DNA from: Mytilus galloprovincialis | Lineage: Eukaryota; Mollusca; Bivalvia; Mytilida; Mytilidae | Assembly (NCBI RefSeq): GCF_965363235.1 | Contig: NC_134849.1 | Span: 48,058,122-48,122,121 of the forward strand | DNA length: 64,000 nt | Direction of reading: 5' to 3' | Shown here: positions 11,488 to 23,659 of the stretch, piece by piece | Layout of the letters: each line of letters begins with the position of its first letter | How positions within the stretch are numbered: position 1 is the first letter of the stretch | Position numbers and translations under genes: made by a program | The notes under the pieces: model-generated | What the model saw: only the letters and a program-made list of their open reading frames with translations | Databases searched by the model: none | Told to the model about the DNA's origin: nothing

Positions 11488-14400
11488 CTATCTAATGATA
11501 TCCACTGATTGCTTCTTCCATGGCAGACTGCTTAATCTTCTCCATGATTTTTGTCTAATGACAATTTCAAAGTTGAGTTCAGATGATTTGTGTCGATTTG
11601 CAAAGAATCTAATAAACATAATAGTGACGAAAACGATACAGGCAACAAATGCGGTTGCAGCTGAACAAAAAAATGACATATCATAATTTCCAGTTGAATC
11701 TCTGATTAATCCTACAAAAAACATTTTATTGAGCATTAGATCCAAAACGTAAAAAATCATATTTTATATAGATAAAAGACTATATTTTAAGAACGACTAT
11801 AAAATTGATCCTTGTCCAATTTTCTTACAAAAGATAATACAAATCAAACTATACAGACATGCAGTTCTAATTAAGAAAATGTATGTGAGAATTAATGGAC
11901 AAGATACCCTCTGGTACAAGTCGTCCTCTATTCGGATCCTTTACCAATTATATTTGTTTGTTTTGTTCATACATCGTTGTCAATAAAAATACAATTTAAT
12001 GCGACTGTGAGAGGTTTAGCTAGCTATAACACCAGATGTTAATCACCATTTTCTACATTCGAAAATGTCTGGTCCAAATCAGGAATATGACAGTTATTAT
12101 CCATTCGTTTGCTGTGTTTGAACTTTTGGTTTGCCGTTTGCTTGGGGACTATACGTTTCAAATTTTCCTCAGATTTCGGTATTTTTTTTTTTATTTTCAT
12201 TTTTTTACTACACTTTTATCCAGTAAACATAATGCATGAAATTTCATTTTGCTTGCAAATTACTGATAAATTGATTTCCTACAAAACTCCACCAATTAAT
12301 GACTATGATACTTATATTTTCGTGTAACTTAAACACCAATGATAATTTTGCTTTATATTGTTTGACTTTCTTTTATGTTTTGTTTAACCTGTCTAATGTG
12401 TACGCATGGAATGAAGAAAAAAATATCAGAAATCGATTTTAAAAAATAATTGAAACAAACCAGATACAGGTCCAGCAACTGCATTCAGTATCCCTGAAAA
12501 TGTCATAGATATTCCAAGTGCAACAGAATAATTCTCTTGTCCAGCTAGTTTTACAATCGATATTCCAAGGACTGCAAACATTCCACCTCTGCCGCAGCCG
12601 TACATAAATGCAACGAGCAAATTTGCAATATACGATGAGCCAACCAATGGAAACAAGGCCATTGATGACGCACCCAATAAAGCACAAAATACTGGAATTG
12701 CTATTACACTCACGTGCGGTATTTGCTTAAGCAGACCTGTTACAAACCTAAACACAATACTCATTACATTCATGTAAAAATATATACTGACAGCATCTGA
12801 TCTAGTCATACCTTTGAACTTAAAGAAGTCAATGTAAAATATCATTATAGAATTATATGCCGCCATACACATCGCTTGTGCAAAAATGTAAGAAATAAAT
12901 AATTTATTTTTTAATAAACCTGTCAAAATATCAAACATGCCCTTTCTTTTAGAATTATCGCCTTCCTTATGCATTCGTCGTATTTCTGATGTACTGATTG
13001 ATGCACACTTTGAACTTGGAGTTGCATCTGTAGCCCCTTGAGGTCGACTTTTATTCTCATTAGCAACTAAACTGTCGTTATTAGAAACATAAGATACCGA
13101 GGATTTTCCATGAGATACATCACTAATTCTGCGTCTTATCTGAAATGATGGCTTCGTAAATAGGCACGCATTAGCTACTAAATTAGTGGTTATTCCCCCT
13201 AAAACCAACAGAGCACCCCTCCAACTATATTTTCCAATAAATTCTTCTAGTAGTATTGGTACAATGGCAGCTCCAACTCCTCCACCTGTTGAAACTAGGG
13301 CTAGTGCCATAAGTCTTTGCTTCCCATCAAAATACAACCCAACACTTGTTGATGCTGATATGAATGATAAAGACAGTCCAAATCCTGGAAAAAAATAGTG
13401 AGTTAAAATGTGTTTTAAGAAATATAATAATGCGTTGGGAAATATGATTAAAAAAATAAAGTTTTCCCGGCTGAAAATTGATAATGTGTAAAAAAAAAAG
13501 TAAATTTCAAAGGTACATGCTGAAAGATACCAATGAAACATTAAACTCAAGTCGAAAATAAACTGACATCGGATATCTTAAAAATGAAACTGTCCACGAA
13601 AGACAATAAGGAAAACTAAATTCTGACCAACACGAACCCACCAAAAACTAGTGGTGATCTCAGATGTTCTGGATGGGTGGTCGGATCCTGCTCCACATGT
13701 TGCACCTGTCGTGCTGCTTACGTGAGTGGAAACCGGCTGATAATTTTAAATCAGGTCAAATTCGGGGAAAAGTGGGACCGGATTGTAGAACATATCCGTC
13801 GTCATCTGTGGAACAGATTTTTCATAATGGTCAACCAACTCGTGTTGATGTCTGTAATATTTACGAAAGGCTTATTTCAACTTCACCACTTATAACTCTT
13901 GATTTGATACCGCCCTTGTAAGCAGCAAATTTCTATCAAGGAAACCCGATATTAAAAACAAGCCCCGAAATATCGTGTCAATTGGAAGATATAGAATTGG
14001 AAAGTTCAAAGTTGCAAAGCTTATTTCAACTTCACCACTTACGACTCTTGAATTACTAGTATCCTTTTACGCAGCATCTCTCTATCAAGTAATTCCGATA
14101 TGAATCCTCGCTCAATATCTTATCAATTGGGAGTTATATATCCGTATAAGGCGCTGCCAGAATGTTTCAACATAGACATGGATAGTTCAAAGCGTAAATC
14201 ATCTCCTGGCGCGTAGTTTTGTTTACAACCGACCCTCAATGACAATTTCTAGATGTAAGTCAAGATATGAAACAGATTCTTTTATCTAGTTCGATAAGTG
14301 AGATACGTTCAACAAAGTCTATAAATTGTGAACAATTTAGTTAGAAAACATCATAGCGGAAAAGGATACTTCTAATTTCCTTTCCGTCTCCTTACGTTTC

Positions 14401-16605
14401 TGCGTATAGTCAGCCTCATATTAATAAAGGGGCAAGTCGTAAAAAAGCGGACCACAATTGGTATGCCGACTGTTTGTAGCTGAGTGCCTCCTCCAAACGT
14501 AACAAATATTTTGTTAGTCCAAAAATCAAGCATCTTGATAATGTCCGTTTAACAGAATGTTTTGCAGTGCAGTTTAAAGACCCAGCAATATAACGTTGTT
14601 TGTAAAGACACGTATGTAGTTTATGTAACCAATACAGTGGCAGAAGATCCTGTGTATTATCTTCGGTTTAGATTCCAAAAGGATCAAAGGACAGACCTAT
14701 GCATGGAATTCCAGGATTTCTTCCTTCTTCCACCACCTATCAAATCTGACTGTCATAAAATAGCACACTAGACCTTTCAGATGCGTTAAACATCAATCAA
14801 TCAATCAATCAATCCTGTCAGGTTCGTGTATCAAGCACAAATCAATTATAAAGATACATCTATGCTTTTGTAATTAGACATTCAATAATTCAAAAGTTTC
14901 GCCTATTTTTTCGGCTTTGTGCTTTCTACACCTTTCTATATCTGTTTCGAATCATTTCAGAAAAATAATAAGAAATGTTTTACTTTTCAATTGCAGTTAA
15001 TTATCAACTAAACTCAGCAATTTCTGTCACACAGATCATTTACTGTACTTTCACCTTCATCATTTGTTTAAATAATCATTTAAGCTTTGTTTTTTAACCA
15101 TTTAAGTTGAAGTGTTTAAAACAAAAACACGTAAAAATGTATGTGTAGAATAAAAAAAGATAGGTGCTCGCAAGTCAAAGTTGTACACATCATTCCAAAC
15201 TCATCACGGTTAATTTCTGCCAATTCGAGTCAATATTAAGCAAGTTGCAGTTCAAATTTAGTCTCGATACATGGCGATCAAGAGGATTGACATTCAATGT
15301 TGATACTTGTCTTTAAATTGAGATTATGTCTTAACCTTTACATGACTTTTGATTTATATTTATAATCAAGTTTCGAACCCGTCTTAATCACATGTATCTT
15401 TTTAATATTTCCTCGGTGTTTTTGTATTCATGTATGTAAAATATGTTCTTCAAACGAAACAAGTCCACAATGACAAATTACCTGTTACAATTCCAACGGA
15501 CAATACCAGGAAGTATAATGAAGTAGCAAAAAAGGAGATGGCTAATCCTGCGGCTGCTACTATACCGCCTGTTATTCCACATCTACACGGACCAAACTTT
15601 GTTACAATAATTCCATTGATAGATCCTGAAATGGTTAATTTTAAACTAATTATCAGTGTCAATAACTAAATTCGAAATGTATTTCATAATAAAAAGTTTT
15701 CATGTTTTATTTAAAAAAATGTACAAAAAAATAAATTAATCATGCACCACAAGTGCAATACAATGTTAAACAATTACTCCATAAAAAGGTCCTTGAATTT
15801 AATAATAATACACATGAAACATAAGTCTGTAAGCAAAACATAATCAGTTAGTTTTAAGAGTGCAGAATAGCGTTGGAAATATGCAACAAAACCTAAATTT
15901 AACCACCAAATTTCAGGAACATTGACGTCATTTTGCATACAGTTGAGACATTTGAAAAATCCTTTAATCATAAGTGTTGTTTTTCGCGCCAATAGTTGGA
16001 TTTTGTGAGGTTTTTAAACATTACAGTCAATACTAACTATCATTGTAATGAAGATTTGTGAGTAATTCTGAATTAATTAATGTTTAGGTGTCATTACGAT
16101 GAAATTATTCTTGGACAACGCACACAGAATTCAAAAAAGTCTTTTTCAATGAAAAAGTTCAATAAATAGTTTAAGTACCACATCAATTGTTGATGACTTG
16201 ATTAAATAAATTAAAGAAATGGTAATTAAATTTAACTTTCAGTGATCTTGTGAATTTATGCAATAAGATCCTTAAGCATATATGATTAACACAAGTGATA
16301 TGATAAATCTTACCTCCAAGGTTGAATATACCAGTACAAACTGACTGTACTAACGCTGTTTCTGAATTTGTTTTTTTAAATTCGTCTAACCATTCTACAT
16401 ACAGGACTGACATATTAAATGGAAGACCAGTAGCCATGGCAACTGACATGAATGCCATGATCAGCACCATCCATTTCTTCATTTTGTTGGCAGGTTCTGC
16501 TGAACGTTGTAAATACCCTTTATCTTTTGCTCTTTGTAAACGGGTAGTAGAAGACCTTTCCTTTTGGATTGGCAAATGATTTTTTGGACCTTCATTAATA
16601 GCCAT
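11488..16605 (-). CDS. SLC16/MCT-like transporter, copy 2 (4 exons)
   Basis: Paralog of the gene at 1035-6250. Coding exons 5' to 3': 16605-16314, 15625-15482, 13384-12461, 11711-11488, total 1584 nt, 527 aa, all GT-AG. The donor of exon 3 is the weaker GTTTGT. The first codon is ATG with an in-frame stop a few codons upstream, so there is no equivalent of the acidic first exon of copies 1 and 3; the N-terminal tail is 44 residues and basic. TM1 begins near W45. Exon 3 opens with FISASTSVGLYFDGKQRLMA and then YSWRG (Ser for the usual Gly). The polar loop contains KSSVSYVSNNDSLVANENKS. The C-terminal exon reads GNYDMSFFCSAAT through KKQSVDIIR, close to copy 1. TM1 reads GLPFNMS where MCT1 has Lys38, and TM8 reads Ser-x3-Arg-x3-Gly instead of Asp-x3-Arg. 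No internal stop or frameshift is seen, so it looks functional. Substrate unknown. Confidence 0.86.
12060..12240 (+). repeat. Repeat fragment in intron 3 of copy 2
   Basis: Diverged piece of the family at 3440-3725 and 22765-23075, recognised by GTCCAAATCAGGAATATGAC, a downstream TTCCTCAGATTTCGG-like block and a T-rich tract. Confidence 0.45.
13620..14770 (+). repeat. Diverged repeat with internal duplication in intron 2 of copy 2
   Basis: Contains two related blocks, one near 13860-13985 and one near 14010-14130, each with GCTTATTTCAACTTCACCAC, an ACTCTTGA word, TCTATCAAG and ATCAATTGG-like ends. Open frames across the left part (RTRVDVCNIYERLIS-like) hint at a decayed mobile-element reading frame, but I cannot assign a family. 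Confidence 0.45.
14790..14813. repeat. (TCAA)n microsatellite
   Basis: Five to six tandem TCAA units. Confidence 0.9.
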
Positions 16606-17084
16606 AGTCTTTCTGCTGGATAATCAAATGCACTATTTACACATATTTTACTGAAATCATCAAGTTTACTAAATAGATAACCAATGTGTAAGGGCATTGT
16701 GTGTCCGTAATGTTTAAAATAAAACATCCTAACAATATTTGTGTTTTGGCTTAATATTGCTCAATATAGAGTACAGAGATCATACTTTTATTGTGTTTGT
16801 ATTATTCGATTATTTGTGTTTTCTTTGAAAAGCAAATAAAATCGGTTTATGCAATTAGACATATTTTCTCATATATATGTTGATATGTTGTATTATATAA
16901 GTACAGTGAATATTTTTTATTCTGCATCACATGTTATATGAGTATTTGTATTTAGATTGGAACAAAAACGATTAAGGTTATTAGCAAAGAAGGTCAGTCT
17001 CTTCATGAAATTCCATCAACAAACAAACATTTCAAACAAAGAATCGTTTTGAATTTATATGTTGTAATAATTAAAATAAGAACA
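16606..17084. other. 5' flank of copy 2, no gene seen
   Basis: AT-rich sequence upstream of the copy 2 start codon. Unlike copies 1 and 3, no foldback MITE is seen here. Confidence 0.4.
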
Positions 17085-17369
17085 CAACTCCACCTAATTT
17101 TAGTCAACTGATGGAAAAACATTCAAAACTATAAAATGTTACCTAAGACTTGTCAGTGTCTATTTACCATTGCCACTGAATCAGTGATATATCGTACACA
17201 TAATTATATACATGCAAGACTAAAATTTTAAAGTACATATACAAATGTTCAAATGACAAAGCAATTATAGGCAACCATACAGCCTTCAAAAATGAGGGAA
17301 ACTGTCCCAACATGAAAAGTATGCATTAATACAATTGAGAAGAGTAATGGCCTGATTCACAATTCCACT

Positions 17370-17530
17370 AATAAACAGGTCGGGAACATCTACCCTTCAA
17401 ATAAACCAGACGCTCCACAGGGCGCAGCTTGATACTACAGCAGAGGTCGAACCCTGAACAGTGGGGGCAAGTATGGACACAACATTAAAGCCTGATACAG
17501 CTCTGAATTTGGATTGTGATTTGTTTTTGA
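17370..17530 (+). repeat. Short dispersed repeat with tRNA-like word GGTCGAACCC
   Basis: Contains CAGACGCTCCACAGGGCGCA and AGAGGTCGAACCCTGAACAG followed by GGGGCAAGTATGGACACAAC. It resembles a short repeat I recall as common in mussels; only one copy is in this window, so the call rests on recall. Confidence 0.35.
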
Positions 17531-19508
17531 CAGGTTATTTATTTTTGTAATCTAAGAGGACAAATTATTCATTTTCTGCACTATTGAAGCAAGATTTTTC
17601 ATTTTCATTACAGCAAGGGACTGATTATTCATTTTCACAACTGTATTTATGATATTCAAAAACATACAATTTTTAAATGATTTGTTTATTATAAACAACA
17701 TATTTGTGTTTCCTTTAAATATTTATTTTGACATTTTTTTTTTTTTGCATGCCGAATGCTATAAATTTTATTTTGACATTTTGTTTTGCATGCTGAATTG
17801 ATGTGCACACAACTGTGTGTTGGCGTATAGGGAGCTACGCGCCTGAATACAATTTAATTAAATATATTAAATAACTGGGAATCCTCCCCCTTTATAAGTA
17901 GAGACAATCCATAACCTACATCTCAGAAATATTAATCTTAAATTTATATAAATGAAAAGTAAGCTTCCATAAATAAAATTCAACAATGTTTCTTAAAATT
18001 AGTAAAAGTGGTTTATAGTCATACCCCAACATGTTGACCATAGATAGACAAACAATTCACTTGCATTCGATTCGCATTTGAACTATGTGTTTGTTAATGT
18101 AAACCGTTTCAAATGTGAATTAAACTAATTCAAATTAGGTGTGAACTCAGTATGATTGTCAGGTAGTTTCAAACTGAAAGATACTTTTAAGGGAAGGGAA
18201 AGAAACGGATAAAACCATGTGTGATACAAACACTGTTTATTCAAGTCAGAATCCTGGATCTCAATAGTACTTTCATAATGTAAAATAAAAACATGAATAT
18301 GATAGTTAGATACAATACTACATGTATTTATTACGTATTAAATGACATATATTTTAGTGATTGGTAATTAGGAAAAATCTGAAATTCAGGTGTAAATTGA
18401 AACAAATAATATCACTGAATGCATTTTCTAGTCAAGTGACCAGCAAACATGGAAATCTACCTTTTGAATGAAAGGAGAACTCTTACATTGAAAATGAATG
18501 ATGTAAATCTAGATTCTAATAATAGCCGAAGCGAGCTCACATTCACAACAGTTAAAGCATTGCTGAATTAGTGAACAAAGCATTTTTCTCATTAACTTGA
18601 AAATCCACCTATTAGAATGGATAAAACCCGAATTTTAAGACATAAGGTCCGAGACCACAATTATTTCGTAGTGCATTTCTTTTAGAACATAAATGAAAAT
18701 AAAAAAAATCCAACCTGCGCTTTCTCAAAGAAACCTTTACAGTGTGTTGTACTACTCTTGGGAACAATTATATCAAAATTATAGAAAACTTCATCGGCTC
18801 TAATTCAAACTATGAACAATTTTATGTTTAGGGCGTCTTGATCTTTTGACAGCTTCTGAAGTGCTAATTTTAAACCTTTTTCAGCTGCACCAAATCACTA
18901 CTTTCCTTTAAAATTCTGGACTCATTTTTTTACAGTGTAATTTGACCCCCCACCCCCGTACTTGCAATTTGAGGCATTAAACATGGATAAATAAATTTGG
19001 AAGGGGTATAAAAATTAATGGCAAGTAACTCACTGTCAACACTAGGGACTATATTTGTGAACAACGAAAATCAAGGAACGACAATTGTGGTCTCGGACCT
19101 AATAAATTATAAAATTCCTGATAAAAAGCGGTGCTGAGCATGCATGCATGTAATGTGCTTGAAACATATTCAAAGAATAAAGTTTTATAACTTCCTAATG
19201 TCATATCCAAAATTAATCAAAACCTAAAGAGGAGTTATCTTACTGTGTATTCCTATATTTTTCGTGGATGTCAGTTCTCTTGGATTGTTGAAAACTTGCA
19301 TATTTATCGATATTTGATTTTGTGGTTTTAACAATCCAGACAGACACATAGCAATAAGGTGTTTAGGAAAACATGACCTAAAACCTCCTTCATATAAGAC
19401 AAAAATACATGGGAACTCATACTGAATGGTCAAACGTGTTCAATACACCTTATCGCTAATCCCGGCTGACCTGGCCGCTTGAACTTTTGACGCATACAAC
19501 TGTAGAGG

Positions 19509-19665
19509 GGTTGCTTCCCCTCAGTACAGGTAGAACATATAAAGCCAGTCTTAATCAACTGAGCTAGAGAATCGATTCTTTTGACTGTCACGCAGACAAC
19601 CGGGGTCGAATTCCGGTGGTGACGATATGAATTTGTAGAGTAGATACGTGCTCTCCGGTTACATT
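19509..19665 (+). mobile_element. tRNA-derived SINE, copy lacking the A box
   Basis: Head GTTGCTTCCCCTCAGTACAG and tail GTGGTGACGATATGAATTTG match the copy at 19788-19955. The B-box region here is GGGGTCGAATTCC, and the A-box portion (TGGCTCAGTGGGTTAACGCA in the other copy) is missing. Confidence 0.7.
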
Positions 19666-19787
19666 TGGCGCCCGACTAAAAAATCCACGATGGTTATCTG
19701 GAGTATAGTCAGGGTTTGTGTTGGTAAGAGTCATATATGAAGATATGATGACTTTGTGGTGGGGGAATAGTGTAGCAGGGTTGCTTC

Positions 19788-19955
19788 CCCTCAGTACAGG
19801 TAGAACATATAAAGCCAGTCTTAATCAACTGAGCTAGAGAATCGATTCTTTGGCTCAGTGGGTTAACGCAATGACTTTCACGCAGACGACCGAGGTTCGA
19901 ATCCCAGTGGTGACGATATGAATTTGTAGAGTAGATACATGCTCTGCGGTTACAC
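19788..19955 (+). mobile_element. tRNA-derived SINE
   Basis: Contains TGGCTCAGTGG (A-box consensus TRGCNNAGYNGG) followed 40-odd bases later by GGTTCGAATCC (B-box consensus GGTTCGANNCC). It shares a head and tail with the copy at 19509-19665, about 279 bp upstream, so the two stand in direct tandem. It interrupts arm A of the large inverted duplication. Confidence 0.75.
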
Positions 19956-20348
19956 AACAATCACTTTTCCATTGTGGCGTCAGATATTTTGTTTTATGAC
20001 GTCAAAATTTTACAGGAACCTGTGTGATATCCAGTAATGGCGGACAAATAGCGATAAGGTGGATATGAAAATGGCAGTTAAGATGGTAAAATCACAAATC
20101 AGCCGTTACTGTAAATGGACTAAAAGTATGACTTTTGAGCAAATTTAAAGGGAAATGAAAGGGAAGGGGCCAAATAGTGTTCAAGGGGAGCAAATACCCT
20201 TTAATTTGGTAAGCAGGTTTCAAAAATAGAGGGAGAATTAGAGGGAAAGTTGAGTCATCTTTTTAGACTTCAGTTAAATAATGACTTATGAAGTTATGTA
20301 GACTTACCTTCTAATTCTAAAAAAAAACCCACACACACTACTCAGAAC

Positions 20349-20399
20349 TATGACCAGAGACATATAATACAATTGTATTATGTCTCTGCTATGACCAGT
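20349..20399. repeat. Short near-perfect palindrome between direct repeats
   Basis: AGAGACATATAATACAATTG followed by its near complement TATTATGTCTCT, flanked on both sides by CTATGACCAG. The flanking repeat looks like a target duplication around a ~40-bp palindromic insert. Confidence 0.55.
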
Positions 20400-20545
20400 G
20401 GCGGATCCAGAACTTTTCCTAAGGGGGGCCCGCTGACTGACCTAAGGGGGGGGGCGCTCCAGTTATGCTTCAGTGATTCCCTATATAATCAACCAAATTT
20501 TTCCCACGAAAGGGGGGGGGGCGGGCCCCCCTCCCCCTGGATCCG
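20398..20545. mobile_element. Small MITE with GGCGGATCCAG termini
   Basis: Begins GTGGCGGATCCAGAACTT and ends CCCCCTGGATCCGCC. It is about 148 bp, with G-rich and C-rich interior runs. These termini are a type I recall from many animals' short inverted-repeat elements. Confidence 0.75.
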
Positions 20546-21866
20546 CCTATGATGACTATGTCTAATTCACTTTGACTACTGATATGCAAACCTAAAAACA
20601 GAAAAATATATCATAAAATAGTGATTGAAAGATTCATAACACTTTGAAAGGATAATTCAGACACGTGTTACACGAACCCATGTTTGTTAACAAATAATAA
20701 TGTCACGTGATCGCGCAGACCTCACATGTTGCATCGCCCTTACAATCCACTAATACATAACCCATTATCATGCAAACATGCAACGTGAATGTGATTTGTT
20801 ATCAAATAATACAGAAATAATGCATGTACAGTTTATGAAGAAATTAGTTCATCAAATAGATGCGATTTTCACTTTTGACACGAACAGGTCGGGTTGACAT
20901 TTCTGTCATCGGGGATAATATTGAGATAAATTGGATAAAACTGACCGTCAAAAAGGTCTAGAGAAGCACATCAGTAGAACCTTAACATTAATAAGTAAAA
21001 CTTACCAAAATTTCTCTAATTAATAAACTATATAACTGAAATTTCACAAAGATAACGGTAAATAATTTTGATGATGGTGATGATGCTGGTTAAATTGGCG
21101 CGAAATAATATTCTTACTCCTATTGCTTTACGTAAAAAAAAATGTATAGAATTGAATTTGACTAAAGTTGAGCATAAAAAAACGTGAATATGCAAAAGCC
21201 TGGTAATATATTAATGATAAAGTGTGTATAAATTTCCGTAAACGAATTTACCCGTATACATCACCAAGAATTACATTTGAGTGCAAGATCTTTATTTGTG
21301 AATCGGTTTATATAACCCCGGTTGAACTCAGGGTCGTTTTATAACGGAATTTTTTGCGTTGCTTTTAAATCATTGAGGCCATCTATTTTTATTACGGGTT
21401 TCCACATCTTTAAATCGGAATTATAGAAAAAATGGAATGTTGTTAGCAGAATCAAAACAGAAATGATGAACACTGCAACATTTTCAGCAAAACATAAATA
21501 GGATGGAGGATCTGTGTATTCACATTATTTGTAAAACTCTCCTTATTCCTGTGAAGAGTGTGCTTTACATCGAGGCTTTCTATGCTTATCATCGATGCCA
21601 CAGTACTTCAACCAATCAGACAACGTTTATTTGGGGCATTCGACCTATTTTAACTCAGATTTTGGAATTTTTTAATCGAAATTATAGAAAAATGGAATGT
21701 TGTTAGTACATATAAAATAGAAAAAGATGAATACTATTAGCTAAAGCAAGTTTAGATGGGGTTCTGTGTATTTACATTGTTTGTACAACTCTCCTTACTG
21801 ATGCCATATTTTGGAATTTCCGTGACCTAAATGGTTCGCGAAAATTAATATTTTTATATATAGTTT

Positions 21867-22245
21867 AGTAAATATCTAAAATAATTAATACCTTGTTATT
21901 ATTGACAATTATTGACCTTGTTCCTCGAATATTCGATAGTAAATATTGTTGATTTTGTGGAATTTTCCTTCCAATGCTCTGTTTTTCATCCATTAATAAA
22001 AGTGTTGAATTACTGTAGTCTGAATATAAAGACTTTTTCCCGATGTAGTATAAGTTGACGTAATGTACATGAAAAATTGTTACGGGCTAAAATATAGGAT
22101 ATCGTGATAATGCATACACAAGTGCAAATATATTCAAATTTTACGTTTCGTTTTAGAGGACTAGTTTACCTCAATATCATCCAGTTGTAGAATGTAATTT
22201 GATGACTAGTGATATTAAATCATCTCCGACATGTATCAAATTCTA
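21867..22245. other. No gene seen
   Basis: AT-rich sequence between arm A and the next dispersed repeat. No exon recognised. Confidence 0.4.
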
Positions 22246-22644
22246 AGCCTGGTACCTTCGATAACTATTTACACCACTGAGTCGATGCCACTAGTTGATC
22301 TTTCATAGTTGATGCCACTTCTGGTGGACGTTTCGTCTCCGAGATTATCACAAGCCCAGTAGTCAGCACCTCGGTGTTGACATGAATATCAATTATATGG
22401 TAATTTTAATTAATTTCCTGTTGTCAAAACTTTAAATTTTTCAAAAAACTAAGGATTTTTTTATCCCAGGAATAGATTACCTTAGCTGTATTTCGCACAA
22501 CTGTTTGGAATTTTGGGTCCTCAATGCTCTTTAACTTTGTACTTGTTTGGTTTCATAACTATTTTTATCTGAGCGTCACTGATGAGTCTTATGTAGACGA
22601 AACGCGCGTCTGGCGTATTAAATTATAATCCTGGTACTTTAGAT
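22246..22644 (-). repeat. Dispersed ~356-bp repeat, minus-strand copy
   Basis: Reverse complement of the family at 7118-7735: it begins on the minus strand near GACGAAACGCGCGTCTGGCG (seen on plus at ~22597) and ends near the word CACTGAGTCGATGCCACT at 22265. Confidence 0.85.
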
Positions 22645-22764
22645 AACAATCATAACTACTAGCATGTCGTAATGTTCTATTGTATTGTTAATTGGTGTAT
22701 TTCTCTATCCTGAATGAGTTTTTTTTTCATTTATTTGTGTTGATGTCCTGTCATGTGATGTTGT

Positions 22765-23075
22765 CACTTAGTGTTATATTTAACATTGCCATGAAAGCGG
22801 AAGGTTTGATTAGCCATGAAACCAGGTTTAACCGACCATTTTTTTCTTAAAATGTCCTGTACCAAGTGAAGAAAATAGCAATTGTTATCTTATAGTTCGT
22901 TTATGTGTGTGTTGCATTGTCGTTTGTTTTTTTTTTTTGTTGCACTTTTTTTGTTCTTTAGTTGTTTTCCTCTTATATTTGACGTGTTTCCCTCAGTTTA
23001 AGTTTGTTACTCGGATTTGTATTCTCTCAATCGATTTATGACTTTTGAACAGCGGTATACTTACGTTGCCTTTAT
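22765..23075 (+). repeat. Dispersed repeat, longest copy in the window
   Basis: Same family as 3440-3725. It includes TGTCCTGTACCAAGT, a poly-T tract, CGTGTTTCCCTCAGTTT and a GTTGCCTTTATT end. Confidence 0.7.
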
Positions 23076-23079
23076 TTTG

Positions 23080-23659
23080 CACATCATATTATGACAAGTG
23101 CACATCCTATAACGTTAAATGCAAATCATATAATGAAAATGGTCAGACCAGGACAGTGTTGGCGTTCCTTAGGTATCAACAATTTGACGATTTTATGCAT
23201 TAGTCGACCAAAAAGACAAATCAAAGTCACAAATAAGAAATGAGGGAATATCATCAACACCAAAGGGAGCGTGATTACATGTTCCAAAAGGGATATCGAT
23301 TCTTGTGTATGCAACACCAAAGACTCAATACTCAGTCAAAATTTTGCAATTGGGAATAGTCAACATGGTCAAATTACAGATAAGACGCCTATTCTGGTAT
23401 CTAAAAATCTAAGACTGATAGTACATGTCTTTGATGATTTTAAACACAGATAATTCGTAACGGGCTACCAATGATAACCGTAAAACTTGTGCACTGTCGA
23501 TCTTAATTGCGCTACCTCATAATTCTGTTGTGACAAATTCACATGTGTCCGCAGCCTACACGTTTTAACGACGTTCGTTAAGTAAAAAGATTGAATTATT
23601 AAAACGCCGTATGATGAATCAGATGGTATGTTACAACTGATAAATACACCGTGTCTAAA
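23080..23659. other. No gene seen
   Basis: No recognisable exon; open frames of 60-80 codons on both strands lack any domain. Confidence 0.35.

Larger units (their letters stand above)
17085..21866 (-). repeat. Arm A of a large inverted duplication (partner 48766-51125)
   Basis: Reading this segment on the minus strand gives the same order of blocks as 48766-51125 on the plus strand: the CGCGAAAATTAATATTTTTA edge at ~21838-21860, CAGACAACGTTTATTTGGGG (~21620), CCGATGACAG/GACATTTCTGTC (~20900), CATATCAGTAGTC-type block (~20580), the GAAGGTAAGTCTA block (~20305), GTCCATTTACAG (~20115) and the GACTTGTCAGTGTCTATTTA block (~17150). Identity is roughly 80-90% in matched blocks. This arm is twice as long because it has acquired insertions, including the tRNA-derived SINEs and the GGCGGATCCAG MITE. 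No coding content is recognised. Confidence 0.85.

Noticed and set aside
13664-13921. Possible host exon at the left of the repeat in intron 2 of copy 2
   Set aside because: On the opposite strand to the gene, two competing frames, and the same words recur 150 bp downstream as a repeat; more likely decayed mobile DNA.
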